In this document: piece after piece, positions 27,801 to 42,800 of the stretch
Layout of the letters: every line of letters begins with the position of its first letter
Position numbering within the stretch: position 1 is the first letter of the stretch
Assembly: GCA_965644295.1 (NCBI GenBank)
Contig: CBFFRP010000412.1
Coordinates: 144,637-208,636, forward strand
Source of the DNA: Paraphysomonas bandaiensis
Taxonomy: Eukaryota > Chrysophyceae
Reading direction: 5' to 3'
Length of the DNA: 64,000 nucleotides
Notes under the pieces: generated by a model
Databases searched by the model: none
What the model saw: the letters and a program-made list of their open reading frames with translations, nothing else
What the model was told of the DNA's origin: nothing
Program-made: the position numbers and the translations under genes

Positions 27801-30800
27801 AGATGGAGCTGGACAGCGCCCACACTACTCTCTGCGATCTCTCACGCGTGCCCTCAAAGCATGCAATAACTTCATGAATATGGGTTTCCGACCATTGTCG
27901 CGTGCTTTGTACGAAGGTTTTGCATTAAGCTTTCAGACACAATTGGACCATGTGAGTAGCAGGTTTATGCGGACATTTCTCATGCAATGTCTGCAAGTGA
28001 AAGATGGTAAGAGCATGCTGATGCCTCCTTCTCGACCAGGTGGACGCAAGTCGCAGGCATCTGAGTGGACATTGGTGAAACCCTACTGGATTCGATCTGG
28101 CCCTCGTCCACCAGTTGAGTGGACAGAGCCTGATGCCAGAGGGATTGTCAGATTTGTCATGACCCCTAACGTCGAGGCGAATATTCGAGATCTAGCTCGA
28201 GCAGTCAGTGCCAACGTCACGTCGGTTCTGCTACAAGGTCCAACGAGTGTTGGAAAAACAACAATGATAGAATATCTTGCAGCCAAGTGTGGCTACCGCT
28301 GTATCCGTATCAATAATCATGAGCACACTGATGTGCAAGAGTATATAGGTGGATATGTGACAAGTAGTGATGGAAGTCTGGTCTTTAAAGATGGTATGCT
28401 TGTTGAGGCACTGAGGAGGGGTGATTGGATCATTTTGGATGAGCTCAATCTTGCGCCTTCCGATGTTTTAGAAGCACTTAATAGATTGTTAGATGATAAC
28501 CGTGAGTTGTATATTCCCGAGACAGGAGAGATAGTAAAACCCTCGCCGGGTTTTTTTCTCTTCGCTACGCAGAACCCCGCCGGAGCATATGGAGGGCGCA
28601 AACCCCTTTCACGTGCATTTAGAAATAGATTTATAGAAATTTATATCAGCGACCTTCCGTATAATGAGGTGGAGACTATAGTTGCTGCCACATGTGGGAT
28701 CGCACCGAAGTACAGCAAGATGTTGGTTGCTGTAATGAAAGAGATGCAGATGCGTAGGCAACAGTCGACTTTACTTCAGGGAAAGCATGGGTCGATTACA
28801 ACTCGCGATCTTATCAAATGGGGAAGGCGAAACTTGCATAGTGTCGATGATATTGTGCGTGAAGGCTATATGCTTTTGGCTGAAAGGCACAGAAGTGACA
28901 GCGAACGGAATGAAATTCTAGATATATTGATATCAATTTGCAAGTCATCCTCATTTGATTTGTCGGGTCTGTATGCTCTGCCCCAGGGATCGCCTGATTG
29001 TGATTCCCCACCAGAAAAATCTTGTCTGAAGGAGCTGCAGCAGTTGCAAATCAGCCTTCGTAACCATGAGGTTAAAGTGGAAGGCGTGACTGGATTAGCG
29101 CTAACATATTCGATCACACGATTGTGGACTATAGTCAGTAGGTGCCACGAGTTCAAGGAGCCTGCACTTTTGGTCGGAGAAACTGGTTGTGGGTGAGTTT
29201 ACTCTTCATTTATATTTTTTTACATAACCATTTGTGCAGCAAAACCACTGTGTGTCAATTGTTGGCTGCTTCAAAGGGTCAGAATATTCGAATAGTTAAT
29301 TGTCACCAATCCACTGAAACGGCTGATATCATTGGTGGTCTCCGGCCTGTGAGAGGGCGAGAGAGTCTTCTTGAAGAGGTGTTGACTGGAATTAAGAGGA
29401 TAGTTCATATTCATTGTACAAATGATGATGGGTTGGATAGGCAACGTAAAGGTCAACAAGATAGTTTTGCTCAATGTCGTTTGCTGATTGATGAGTGTCG
29501 AAGTGGTGAAAGAAAAGAACATGTCAACGAAACACTCATTGGAAATGCCGTAGGTGAAGTTATGATGCTGTTGAAGCAGCACGACTCTATCTGCTCATCC
29601 GAAAATTCCAGTGACAGTAGACCAAGCAAGAAGTCTAAAAATGGAGAATCGGCCGAGATTGTACGAAGTACTGTAGTTTCGTCATGCGAATCCGCATCGA
29701 GTTTATCAAATGATACAGTCGCGGATATGAAAAGATGCGTTTCCCAATGGCAGCGGTATATGTCTTTGTTTGAATGGCAGGATGGTCCGCTTGTGGAAGC
29801 TATGAAAAATGGCGACGTATTTGTGTTAGATGAGATTAATCTTGCTGAAGATGCAGTAATTGAGAGATTGAACAGTGTGTTGGAAAGCTCGCGGACCATA
29901 ACTCTCGCAGAGAAGGGTGGGCAATGTACAGATGGAAGTGAGCTAGATAGCAATGTTGTCATTACTGCACATCCGAACTTCCGTTTTTTTGCTACAATGA
30001 ACCCAGGGGATGACTTCGGGAAGCGCGAACTTAGTCCTGCATTGCGTTCAAGATTTACTGAAGTGTGGGTGCCAGGCGTGAATTCAACAGAAGATATTGT
30101 TTCTATAGTTCGTGAGATGCTTCCCCGCCTTGATGACATTGGTGGCACGAATGCGTCAGCTATAGCTTCGTTGATGGTTGATTTTATGCAATGGATCAAT
30201 GAAGAATCAAGTAAAACCACTATGGTTGGTATCAAGGTTTCTGTGCGAGAAGTTTTAGCTTGGGCTCGCTTTATTACCAGCTGGAAGTGTGAAGCAGCTG
30301 TTGATGTTTTTATCGCCTTTGTTCATGGTGCACAAATGCTGATACTTGATGGATTGGGAATAGGTCTGTCTATTTCAAGGGAACAAATAGAACGCCTGAA
30401 GTCGAATGGAATTGACAAGTTAGTGTCGATGTGCCCTATTCAATATCACCAGGCTGTATCCGAATCAGTTATAAGATCATCATCTGATATTACTGATCGA
30501 CATAAAGTGGCGGTAGAGAAGGACAAATTTCACGTGGGTTCCTTTTCTATTCCAATGGGGCCGAATGCAGAGAAGCCATCTTCCACTACTTATGTACTTG
30601 AAGCAAAAAGTACTGTTTTGAATTTTCAGCGAGTATTGAGAGCAATGCAGCTACCGAGACCTATTCTTTTGGAAGGTCCTCCTGGAGTGGTAAGTATATA
30701 TATATGTATTTTCATCGTTTATGTGACTTTCTGATATAGGGAAAAACCTCGTTAATTTCGAATTTAGCTATTTTAACTGGTCATAATCTTGTGAGGATCA

Positions 30801-33800
30801 ATCTGTCTGAGCACAGCGAAATATCCGATCTTATTGGCACAGACTTGCCGAATTCTGGTGTAGATTCCTCTGAGAGTGGGGGCGAAGGAAGTTCGGCGAA
30901 GTTTAAATGGTGCGATGGTGTGTTTTTGACCGCCCTCAAGAAGGGCGACTGGGTACTGTTGGATGAAATGAACTTGGCTCCCCAGTCTGTACTTGAAGGT
31001 CTAAATGCGTGTTTTGATCATCGTGGTGAAGTATATATACCTGAAATCGGCAAATCGTTTGCATGCGCCCCGTCTTTTCGAGTGTTTTGCGCTCAGAATC
31101 CTATGTCAGAAGGTGGAGGAAGGAAAGGCTTACCACAGAGTTTCTTGACACGTCTGTCACGCGTGTATGTTGAGCCGATGACTGCTGGTGATATGGTTCA
31201 AATAGCTGAAGTTGCATATTCTTCGAAGCTTTCTACGAAGTATTCAGTATTTATTGCAAAAATGGTCAGCTTTGTACAAAAACTTCAGGAAGATATTGCA
31301 GAGAAGAATCTCTATGGGCGGTCGGGTGGGCCATGGGAATTCAATTTGAGGGATGTATTTCGTTGGTGCGATATTGTGTATTCGAGAGCAACTGCGTCTG
31401 AGTATATGGACAATACGTCTCTCAGTCAATATATTGTTGCTGATGCCGCGAATATGCTGTTTGTATCACGCATGCGGACGCTGGATGACCGCTGGCACGT
31501 TAAGCAGGCGTTTGAATCCGTATTTGGATATTCATTGGATGTGGATATGGTACCCCTGGTTAATGTAGTGTCATCGTCAGACTGGAATTGCAGTGTACTC
31601 ATTGGCTGTGAAAATATGTCGTACAGTTCTACTGGCCTAAGTTTAATGAACACGTGTTCGATCAAGGTACTTTCCAGTATGATCATGCATGAACACGACA
31701 TGCCATTGCGTGGTGATTTACTCAAGCCGCTGGAGAGCATTGCTACATGTGTGAATTTGAATATCCCAGTTCTGTTAGTTGGGCACACAGGGAGTGGGAA
31801 GAGGCGATGCATTAGGCACTTGGCACATGTGACGGGGAACCTCACTCGTATGGTTGAATTCGCTGTAACACCATCGACGGATGCAACTGAGTTGTTGGGA
31901 TCATTTGAACAAGCCAATATTTACCGTTCTTTATATCGTGGAATGACTTTACTGGATAACCTGGCAGCCAGGCTTTCTATTGTGACGGTGTCTCTTAATC
32001 TCCCTGAGTTGAATGACGTTGTAGCTGTGCTCCTGTCAAGGTGTTTCGAGGCTACAGCTAGAGTTGAAAGCATCTCTGAAAATAATGCTATTATGTTACA
32101 CAAAGCAAAGGAGAAGAACAGTGATAATATATTTAACATGCTCAATGATTTAATAGCAACGTTTCACAATGCATTGGCTTTGTTACATAGTCACATTTCT
32201 TCTTCGACTGTTGTCACCTCAATTGCAATCAACTGCGCTGAGTACGTTGAGATATTGAACGAAGTTTTTGCAATTTTTGATAAATGCTGGAGTGATTGCA
32301 ACAGTCAAAGTTCCGCAGGAAATTTTGAGTGGGTTGATGGTGTAGTCGTAACCGCATTGGAGCGGGGATACTGGTTGCTGGTTGAAAATGTCAATTTATG
32401 CTCGGCTAGCGTTTTGGATAGGCTGAACTCTCTCTTAGAGCCCAGCGGAACGTTACTTTTAACTGAAAATGGCGAAGGGAGGATTGTAACACCACACGAA
32501 AACTTTCGAATATTCTTCTCGATGGACTCCACGTACGGGGAAATATCACGAGCAATGAGAAACAGATGTGTAGAAATTGCGTTGGTGACTTCGAAAGATG
32601 AATTTTCTGATACATATCGTACTTCTCATCCCGTAGGTAGTGATGGGGATGTTGCATCCGTGTATGCACAGTCTGAACTGTGTGCAATATACAGTGAAGA
32701 TGTGTGGCGAAGCCTATGCAATGTACACAACGAACTTTCTCGCTACACAACGAGTGGGGTTGGGCATGATATTCCTGTATATCGTATATTTGCTAGGGTA
32801 TGTCGCATGTTTCATCTTAATTATATGAGTGGAATTCCTGCGCGTAATGCACTGTCAGACGCTGTGTCGGGAGTTGCCCCGTTTATATCGGACGTGTTGA
32901 CCAATGGGAATGTATATACTACGGGGAAATTGGAAACCACTGCAGTTGGCCCCGCGGAGCGGATGTTTGCGCTACTTCAGTGCTGTCATGGAGTCTTACC
33001 CTCTGAGACTGTGAGCGCTCTTGTATTTTTTCTTATCTCCTTTTCTCGTGACACCATTGATATGCGGGACACTTCTGACTGGATTGTGCAGTGGATATTG
33101 GCTGTTGACCAAAGGAAGTCGTCTGTGCTTCCATCTGTAATTAGCCACCTGCGTACTAACGTAAAAGATTTCACGAAAGATACCCCATCGATCGATATTC
33201 TATCGGAGTTATGGAGCATGAACATTGTTATATCATGCCGTATTATACGCGACTTTGCTGTATCTGCTGTCAGAAGAGCCTATTCATATACCTATGACGT
33301 AGTACAGAAGCGGATACTCGACTGTGTTTTCCAATGGATGTGTTCTTTGCTCAATACATCTAATTTTGTAGAAGATATACGGGATTGTGACTCTACTCTG
33401 TGGATTGTAGAGTATATATCAGAATCGAAAATCATGGATTGGGTAGTCGCAAATACTTCTGTACTGAGTATCGCCTATAAACACACACAGACAGATATTG
33501 CTATTGCGAGGCGTGCTCATGCTCTCTTTCATGAGTCTACGGATTCGGCGTACTCAGTGGAAAACATGCGATTGCTTAAGCTGTATATTTCTTTTGTTGA
33601 AAAGTATCACCATGCACGGTGTCCAATACTCTGTGCTGAACAGCGACACACTGCTAGAGTTAAAAACGTTGTGCTTGGATTCTCGATGGCCGCCGAAGAT
33701 AGTCAATCATTTTCTTCAGTGTACTCTTGTTTGTACGAAGTTGCTGTAGCAGCAGCGTCCAATTCAAGTCATTTAAATGATTGCAGGGAGGCGTCCGTTT

Positions 33801-36800
33801 TATGTGCGATACAGCAGCTGCTTCTGAGTATTAACGATGCCTTTAAGCATGTGTGTAGGGTTGTGCTGGCTGTCGGTGTATCCAATGCACAGTGTCATAT
33901 TCAAGAATTTATTGATAGCTACGGTGATCTCGTGATACACAGAGATATTTTGTCACGGATCCTGATTGATGGAGTAGCGGACATGCGCCGGATGCCATGG
34001 GGTCATATCACAGTAGCTCTCAGGTGGATACAGAAGAAATTAAGTGTCATGTACAATCATTCCAAAGCATTGATCAGTTCGCATGTTGACGATGTTAACG
34101 CTGCAGTGAAAGTCGTCTGCAATCACTGTGGTACTATGCAAACAATACACCGGCGGTGCGATGCGGCAATTGCTTCGTACTGGCGAAAAACAGTGCCCTT
34201 TGACAAGGTTCGATTGTGGAAAGAGGGTGGACATGCAGCTTTACCTATTACGCTGAGTGACTGGTCGATAAGGAGTGCGATCTCGAGACTGCTATCTGTA
34301 ACTATGGGGCGTGTTCCTTTGCCAAGCTTCGTTTCCCCATGGCACGAGAAAATGGTACACTTAGTAGACAACCAGTATCAAACTCTGAACAATAGTGATT
34401 CAGGCGGGTTTGGTTCAGTTAGTTTTAATTCATTACGAAGAAATCCGCAGCTGATGCGAGAATGGCTCTGTCTGTTTAGTACATTTTACTGGAGCAATAC
34501 AAATGAAATTCCTCCTATAGAAAGCACACCAGCAGGATTTGTTGCTTCCAAACAATTCAGCAAGAGGAATCGAATCAGAGTCGACTTTGATAAACTTTTG
34601 TCTGCAATAGATGCCAAGTTCAAAAGCTCGATTGAAGCTTTATTGGGTGCTTCTAAAGTGGAGGAAATCGATGCAGGGGAATCAATGTATGAAAATAGTG
34701 TTACTAAATCTGAGTTCGACCGCAGCGTTGAGGTATCGAGTTCTCAAAAAATTGACGATGAAATTCGCCGTAACGGTTCGTTCTATTCGACTTTTCTTGC
34801 TGAGCCTGAGGCTATTCGAGGACTTATTTGTATTGTTGAACTTGTAGCGTCGATAAACACTCTCACAACTGCTACATCATTCAGCTCCCATGACTCCACT
34901 TGTGCTTTACATCGTCAGTTGGAGCTCAAAGGACTGTATTATGAATTCATTCTACCACTTCGGCACCACGCTGCTTACGTTCTTTCACTTACTTTACAGC
35001 ACACCCTTTATGATCCGCATTTATTGCGAGAGTTGCAAACGCTTGTGTGGTTCATTGATTCACTGTTTAAAGACGAGAAAAGTGAGAATTCTGGTAGTGA
35101 GAAGTCTTCTATGGCGTGGTCCGAAGAATCCATTCTTATTTTGAATAAGCTGTCTACCTCCTTTTCTATCATGCTTGATATTAGATTGCACTCAATGCTC
35201 TCGTACAACTTGTCCAATTCCCTTAATTTTGTCGAATTTTTTTGGGGAAGTAAAACGTTGGAGAAATTCAAAACTAATCCTTATCACCAACTCGAAGATG
35301 ACGGTAGCTCTGTGCATAACACGGAGTCAACATCACTTGTCGGTTGCACCGAAATGTATACAACTGGAATCTTAAGGCAGCTGCAACCTGTGTCGATAGA
35401 AGTAATCCTGCGCTTGCTTCACACCGAATCTATGAGACTTCCACTAAGTGACAATTCGACAATGCGATCGCTGACATATCATGACTCTTCTCCTCTCACA
35501 ATATCATCGTACGCTGAGGCGAGAAATAAACTCTTGGGCATGTATCGCATGTCTGTTCACACTGCCAACTCCAGGAAAGCCTGTGCGAATGAGTTTGGTC
35601 AATTAAAGCTCTTAGCATACTATACCATTGTAGTAATTAGAAGCTGTAGGGACTTTATCCACAGCGAAGTGTACGAGAAGTTCCAGTACATAGTGAGTCA
35701 AATTAAGAGTTCTCAAACTGTATCACTGGAGGTGTTCGAGGAACTGTCAGCTCTGAATGTTCAGCTGTACACCAGCAATGTCTATATAAGCAAACTGTTT
35801 GCCGACTGTTTGCCATCAATTTTTGATGTCCTTACATCAAGCTCAATTGTTTCTAATCCTGATGCCCATGTCGTTGATATTGGACTGGCATGGACTTGTA
35901 TTGGTATACTGCGGGTACACCTTTCAGTACCAGTGTCTCATGTAGACCCGGCGGTGAAGTCTGCAACCAAAGCGGAACTCCTCTCACACCATACGCGATA
36001 TATTTCAAACAGCTATATAACTGAGAAATTCGTCTGTTCAATTAAAGGTGGAGCATCGGTTATTCCTCCAATGCATGAATTGGAGTATGTCTATGTAAAT
36101 ATGGAGAGAAAAATATCTCGCTTACGGGACAATGCGATTGAGAGGCCGGATGACATTCCCCAGTTTACTGAAGTGTTTAGTGAGCTGAGAGAAGCTTGTG
36201 AAAGTCTTGTTATCAGTGATCGTATTCTGAACATAGCTTTATCGTGTAAAAAGAACTTGGAAATATTGAGGAGTGTGGAGTGGTCGAGTACGTCCTCTAT
36301 GAACTTAGCGAATAAACTTATGAATGAATTTAAGCATTTGTCGTCTGAGGAGCACGCATGGCAAGAATCTGTAAATGGCTTCTTGTCTCGACTTGATTCA
36401 ATATTCTGTGATTATGAAGACATTACCTCTCCCATAACTTCTGCTTTCCACAGTATATCCATGGGCCTTCGTATGGTAGTGGGATGGAGCTATGCCTTCG
36501 CGGAAGAGTGTTTTACAATGAAATCTTCCGATGCATTTGACACAATAGAATCCGCTGCTACAAATCTCTTTTCTATTCCATGTACAGCCAATATTTCTCT
36601 CAGTGAAGCTTCTAGAGATATTTTTAGTACTGTATGCGACACACTTACCCATACTAACTACCTATCCTTGAGAGCGACAAGACGATTACAGTCGGCGAGG
36701 GATGTGGACGTCACACAACCGAGCCCACGCTCTATCAACTCATTAGCTCCAAGTTTTTCTCGTATTGTAATGTTATCGAAAATTGATTACTATGTTGGAT

Positions 36801-39800
36801 GTGGTATTGTGAATCCTATGCAAGTATATGATTCTTTTTCCAAGATTCTTGAAAATTTTGCTGAAACTTATCGAGTGAAAGAGGCTGAGAGAAAGGAAAC
36901 TGAATTACGGAAGACAGCACTCTTTAGATACAAGGACAGTTCCGAAAATTCCACTTCAAGTAAATTCGGTAATTCAGATAAAACTTTTGAATCAAACGAT
37001 GAAAAAGAAGAAAACGAAGCACTGATGGCTAACTTTCCAAATCATCTTGTTATGTTCGATGATATTATCAGTGGAAATAACGACGCAGCGGAGTATGGTG
37101 ATATGGAAACTGATAGAACGGATGTCGCCTCTGCACCACAAGAATCTGATGGCCTTGTATTGGACGATAGGTGTGTTAGTACATTGATTAATCTGCATGC
37201 AAGAATGGTTTTGGTGCATCTTCCTCTGTCACTGAGCCTCAGGCGATGCATTTGGGAGCGTTCACAGCAAGAAAATACCGCTACAGTGCTGTCAACAAGT
37301 AATTCGAATGCTGCTAAATCGATAGCTAAAGATCCTGGTGTGGAGTACCGCGCATTTCACCTAGGTATCACAGAAACTAAAGAGTTTCGAAATTGTCTTC
37401 GTGGGAACCTCACGGAACACACAGTCTCACTTGGAAAATTGCTAGCTTGGGGAATTGGAAGAGCCATGGTTTCTTCTTTAGAAAAGACACTTCGTGGCTT
37501 GGGATTGGTTACGCTTTCAGCTGTCGCACAAGAGTGTAACGTCGAAAGCAATGAAATAAGTGGTTTTTCCTCGTGCTTGAGAAGTTTTGCAGATTATTAT
37601 GCGACGAATAACCAGCCGATTGATCGAGACTTACTCTTGCTGTTGGACTCGAGACCTGGGACGCCGTGGAACCCGCAAAACTTTCATACGGATGGTAACA
37701 GCAGCGAGGCAATTAAAGCTGCTCCTTGTGTGAGGAAAATGCTTCAGGCTGCAGTGAACCTACTGGTGAAATTTCCCGAGAACGAGTTTCTTTTAAATAT
37801 TTGTAAAATTTCTGCAAGAATTGCACAATTCTCTATTAAAGAGCCGATTGGAAAAATGTTAGCGTCGGTTCAATTATTGCTACGGAGTGCCCAGGATTGG
37901 GAGCAGTATGCGGCAAAGCACGTGTCCCTACAAGAGCCAATGCAGGATTTAACCTCAATAATAACTCACTGGAGAACACTAGAATTGAAGTCCTGGGCGG
38001 ATCTATTGCGATGCCGAGAAGTTGTATTCGCAGAGCGAGCTCGGAGATTCTGGTTTTCACTCTATGGTGTCTTAAATTCGCTGCCTGAATTATCCGCTAA
38101 GGATATTCCTACTGAGCCGTTGTTTTCTGGGACGACGACATGGAAATCTCTATATGCGTCAACTCCAACATGGTTTCATCTACAGAATAGTACTACCCCA
38201 GACGTTCTATCGGCACTTGGTGGTCATTACAACAAGAAAACAGATTCCAGTACAAAGCGAAAAGCGGCAAAGTTGAAAAAGCTCTATCGTGTTTCTTATG
38301 AAAACGAGGCCAGAAGTAGTTTCAACGAATCCGAGTATCTCAAGACAGTATTCGATACATTGGATGGGTTCTTGAGATCATGTGTTGTTGGTGAATTTCC
38401 AACTCGCTTACATTTGGTGCGCCTGTTTTCACTGGAATTGATGCAAACTTCTTCTGTGTCATACTTCAGTGATTTCGATGTATCAACTGTTGAAGACTAT
38501 AAAAAGCTCCTGAAAGTCAAATTAGCGTTTGTATCGTATGGTTTATGGCAGTATTATTCTCAATTTCTTCCTTCCATCAGAAAGTTTCAAGACCTTTTAA
38601 AAAGCCCGATTGAGAAGCGTCTGAAAGATGAAATTAAAATAAGCAAATGGGACCAAATGAATGCCTATGCTGTGATGGAGCACTCTGAGAGAGTACATCG
38701 TAAGCTAAATAAAATAATTAGAGAATATGAGGGAGATGTGCTTGAATATCCGATATCTGCTATATTGCATAAGGAGATCATGGGTGATTTCGTTTCCGAA
38801 CAGGGTGAGCTTCAACCGTCAACAACAGTTCCGCCACATGTGATGATTTTTCCGACACTTGAATTACCTTCAGCGACACCTTCAACATCAGAGAGTGTTT
38901 CGGCTCATTTGTCGTCCAGTAAAAATGCAGATGATTCTGTAACGTCGGAGTATGAAGACGACGAAGGTGGTGATACAAATAAAACTTTGACCAGCAGTGT
39001 TCCGTGTCCTGTGTATATTGAATTGAAAGACTATGCTCCGACAGTATTGTTACATGTCTCTCGGCTGACTTCCTTTAATAGCTATGCATCAATTCCGACT
39101 ACACTTCCGGAACGTTGCCATCGGCTTTATCAAACTCAAAAGTTATTTACGAAAGTATCTCTGTATTTGCATGATATATTTGTGTTAAGTTCGTATACGA
39201 AATCCACTGGCACGACTATTAAAACTGAGAATGATTCAACCGGAGACTCTCAGTCCAATAGCTATTACGGCAAGCTCAGGTATGGTCTTATGGCAGCTGA
39301 AGTGTCGGAAAACATGTGTGCCAATATATTCTACCGCATAGAGGTGTTGCGGTCATCTGTAGATTATACGCCCAGGAGTGTTAAGCATCGAGCTTTTGGT
39401 GATCTTCTGCGGCGGCTGAAGGAAGAAGGTATAACTCATCTGCGAAGTGAAGTCCCACCTCAAGTCAGAGTACCTGTGGATGTGTTTTCTGTACAACCAC
39501 TTCTTCCTGTGGAAATCGCTGTGGATCTTGGCTTGTCAATATATAGTGCAACTAAACGCTCAGAGGATTCAGAAACTTTCCTTCAGTCAATCATCGATAA
39601 ATCTGAGAGCTATTTTTATCGCAATATCTGTGAGATTAATCAAATGAGATCCCAAGCCGCAGCGCCTATCTCGAGCGATATTTCTCAACGTGAAGTGCAA
39701 ATAATGCTGGGCCAAGCTGAGAACATGTTTTTCTCGCTTTTAAAGCATCGAACTGCGATTGGTGCAGCGTTGCATGATATTCACTCGCTGTTGTCTGTAA

Positions 39801-42800
39801 AAGATAAGTTGCACACGCTGCTTTCAATGGATGGACTCGCAGAATCTTGTTCTGTAATTCCTAATCAAGAAACGTTGAGGTGTATATGGGAATATCGACA
39901 GAGGGCTGGAAATTTACTTTTCAGCTCACTTGCGGAGCTAAACGAATTACTGATATCTGCTGCTGTGGTAAATTCTGAGAAGCAGGTGGATGATTCATAT
40001 GGGTTAGACATCTGTATGGAGGATGATATTGTACAACGTATCCCTGACTGGCAAATGAAGTCAGCAATCGATGGGCTGAATAGTTTTCTTCGTGTTTTGG
40101 AAAGCTTCGTCGCATGTAATCTGCGCACTTCACCTGATGAGTGTATCACTGAGAATGCGTGGTCATCTGTTGGAATAAACATCGTGGGCATGCGCCGTGC
40201 TAATACTCTTGGTTTTGTATTTGGAGTTGGTGACGTGACGAAACTAATCGAGTCATCCAATGTGTTAGAAACGAATAGGACTGACATGGAGAGTGTCTTT
40301 CACTATCTCAAGAATATTTTATCTGAAGATGTAGTGGATAAAGTGGTAGAGCAGTACAAGGACTTCATGCAAGAAATTGGAAATCAGCGAAAACAATTGG
40401 ACGGTATGCTCTCGCTTTGCTCACGAGGTGATGACAGTAATAGCACGGCACTTGTAAACAACTCCGCTGGCACACTAGCCAATGTCGTAAATATGTGCCT
40501 TGTGTCAGTACAAGAACTTCGTACATTAGCCGGAAGGGTTCCAGCCGCAGACACCAAGGAAACTATATCACAAAGAATTGACTGTTTCGGTAATTCTGTA
40601 CCGATTCCACAATGGTCAGATCAAAAGGACGCATTCGATAGCGGCTCGGATGTGTCCTTGACGGAGAGCTTTAGAATGAGTTCTCTCTCTTTTTCTGCTC
40701 TTAAAGTTGCTGATGTATCCTCAAGTCTGAATTCGTTTTTGAATTCCTTGTCCTGTGCTTCTTCTGAATTAAACTCGATTCAAGGAGACCCTGCGCATGT
40801 ATTACGGACATTGTTTTTTAACGTAGCCCCTCTTTTAGACTGCCTGACCGCTGCGTCCAGAATACTTGTACAGGACATGTTGGCATCGTATAAGTCTTGT
40901 GGGAAGCTTTTATACATATGTCTACGCGTGTTTCGCGTTTTATTAGCGAAGGGATTTTGTGCTGACACAACCAAGGAAGGGGATGGTGGAGGTGAAGGCT
41001 CCGACGATATTTCCAATATGATATTTGAGGACGATGTAGAAGGCACTGGTATGGGTGAGGGAGACGGTTCTAAGGATGTCAGCGACCAGATCGAAAATGA
41101 AGAGCAGTTGTTGGGATTGAAGGGTGAAAAACCGGACACCGAAAAGGATGCCGGTGATAAGAAACTCAATGAAGAAGAGCGGGATCAAGGTGTTGAAATG
41201 ATGCAGGACTTTGATGGTGAAATGTACGATCTCCCTGAAGAAAAGGAGGACGAGAAGAAAGAAGATGACAATGAAGATGATGGAGAAGATCTGGATCGTG
41301 AAATGGGAGGTGAGTTGGACATGGATAATATTGTCGATGAGAAACAGTGGGGCGATGATGAGGACGAGGAAGACGGACCACAAGATGACGAGACGTTTGA
41401 GAAAGACAGCAAAATGCAGGGTGAAACTATCGATGGCGAGATGACAACCAAGACAGATGAAGACGAGCCTGAAAATAGGGACAATGAGGCATCTAAGCCA
41501 GATAAATCCACTGCAGATGATGGTGGTGCTGATGAAAACGAGGGGCCTGAAGAAGAGAACATAAATGAGGAGGCACAACAGGATAAACCTTTAGGTGTCG
41601 ATGTGCAACAAGATCCACAAAAGGATGACGGGGAGGTCCCAGATGAAGCATCCGATGGCGAGGGTGATGAGGGAGGGCTTGGAGAAGAAGATGCCGCACA
41701 GGGAGAACAGCCAGAAGGTGAAGATTTACCTGATAACATGGAGCTCGGGGATGATCAGAGTGATGGTGATGCTGAAGACAATGGGGCCGAGCCGATGGAA
41801 ATACAACCAGAAAACGATGAGGAAGGCTCAGGTGATGAATCTCCCGCAGAGGACGATGAGAATGACGATGTAAGTGAAGCAGAAGATGGGCCAGAGAAAT
41901 CTCAAACGCTTGGCGGTAGTGGGTCAATGAACGATCCTAATGATGCGGAGAAGCCTCAGGACGAGGAAGATGACCAGAATGACGAGGATGCTGAAATGGA
42001 CAGAAATCCTTTGTCGAATCCGGAACATAAGAACGCTGCCCCAGTTTTTGGGGTTCAGTCAATGACTGGAAAAGATTCAGTGTTGAATGCTGAGGATGAG
42101 GTGCATGATGATACTGGTGAAAATGAGGCAGAAGCAGAAGAGGGCATAGATAATACAAAAGAACCTTCTGGAGGAGCTGCATCTAGCGGTCATGGTGCAC
42201 AGTCGTCATCCAATGAGGACGAATCCGACAAGCAGCCAGAGAATCCGAAAAATTCTGCGACATCTGGGGCGTCATCAGCTGGTGGTCAAAATACTGAGGG
42301 TCAGGGCAGCGACAAAAAGCAGAAGGACCGACGGACAATGGAACCACCGAATCCTTTCCGCAAGCAGGGTGACATAACGGAAATGTGGCACAAGAGGCTG
42401 AATATAGAGTCTACTGCGGACGAAGCGGATGAATCTAATCAACAGAGAAGTCAGGATGATGGAATGGGGTCTTATGAGTACGAGAGAGAGACCGCTGAGG
42501 AGGGAGAGAGTAAAGATAGTGGTGGGATGCAAACACTTGCGGAAGCCAGTGAGAAAGATGTTTCTCAGCTTCCTCAGGCTAATGAAGACGAGAATGGAGA
42601 AGATGGTGCTCAAGAAATGAGTGATGAGGAGGGAGAAAATGATGAGAATGATACTAAAGAACCGCCGAGTACAGCCCGTAGCGAAAAGAGGGATCGAGAA
42701 AGAGCTGCGGCTGAAGATAATCTGTATGACGACTCCGACGAGAGCGCAACAAAGCGAAAGCGTGCAAACCCAACCCTTGAAGACTCTGACGATAGCGACG

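Noticed and set aside
40943-41927. Minus-strand frames of 144-211 codons (serine-rich, or hydrophobic) opposite midasin
   Set aside because: They lie opposite the Asp/Glu-rich tail of midasin, where GA-rich codons leave the antisense free of stops. No domain is present.
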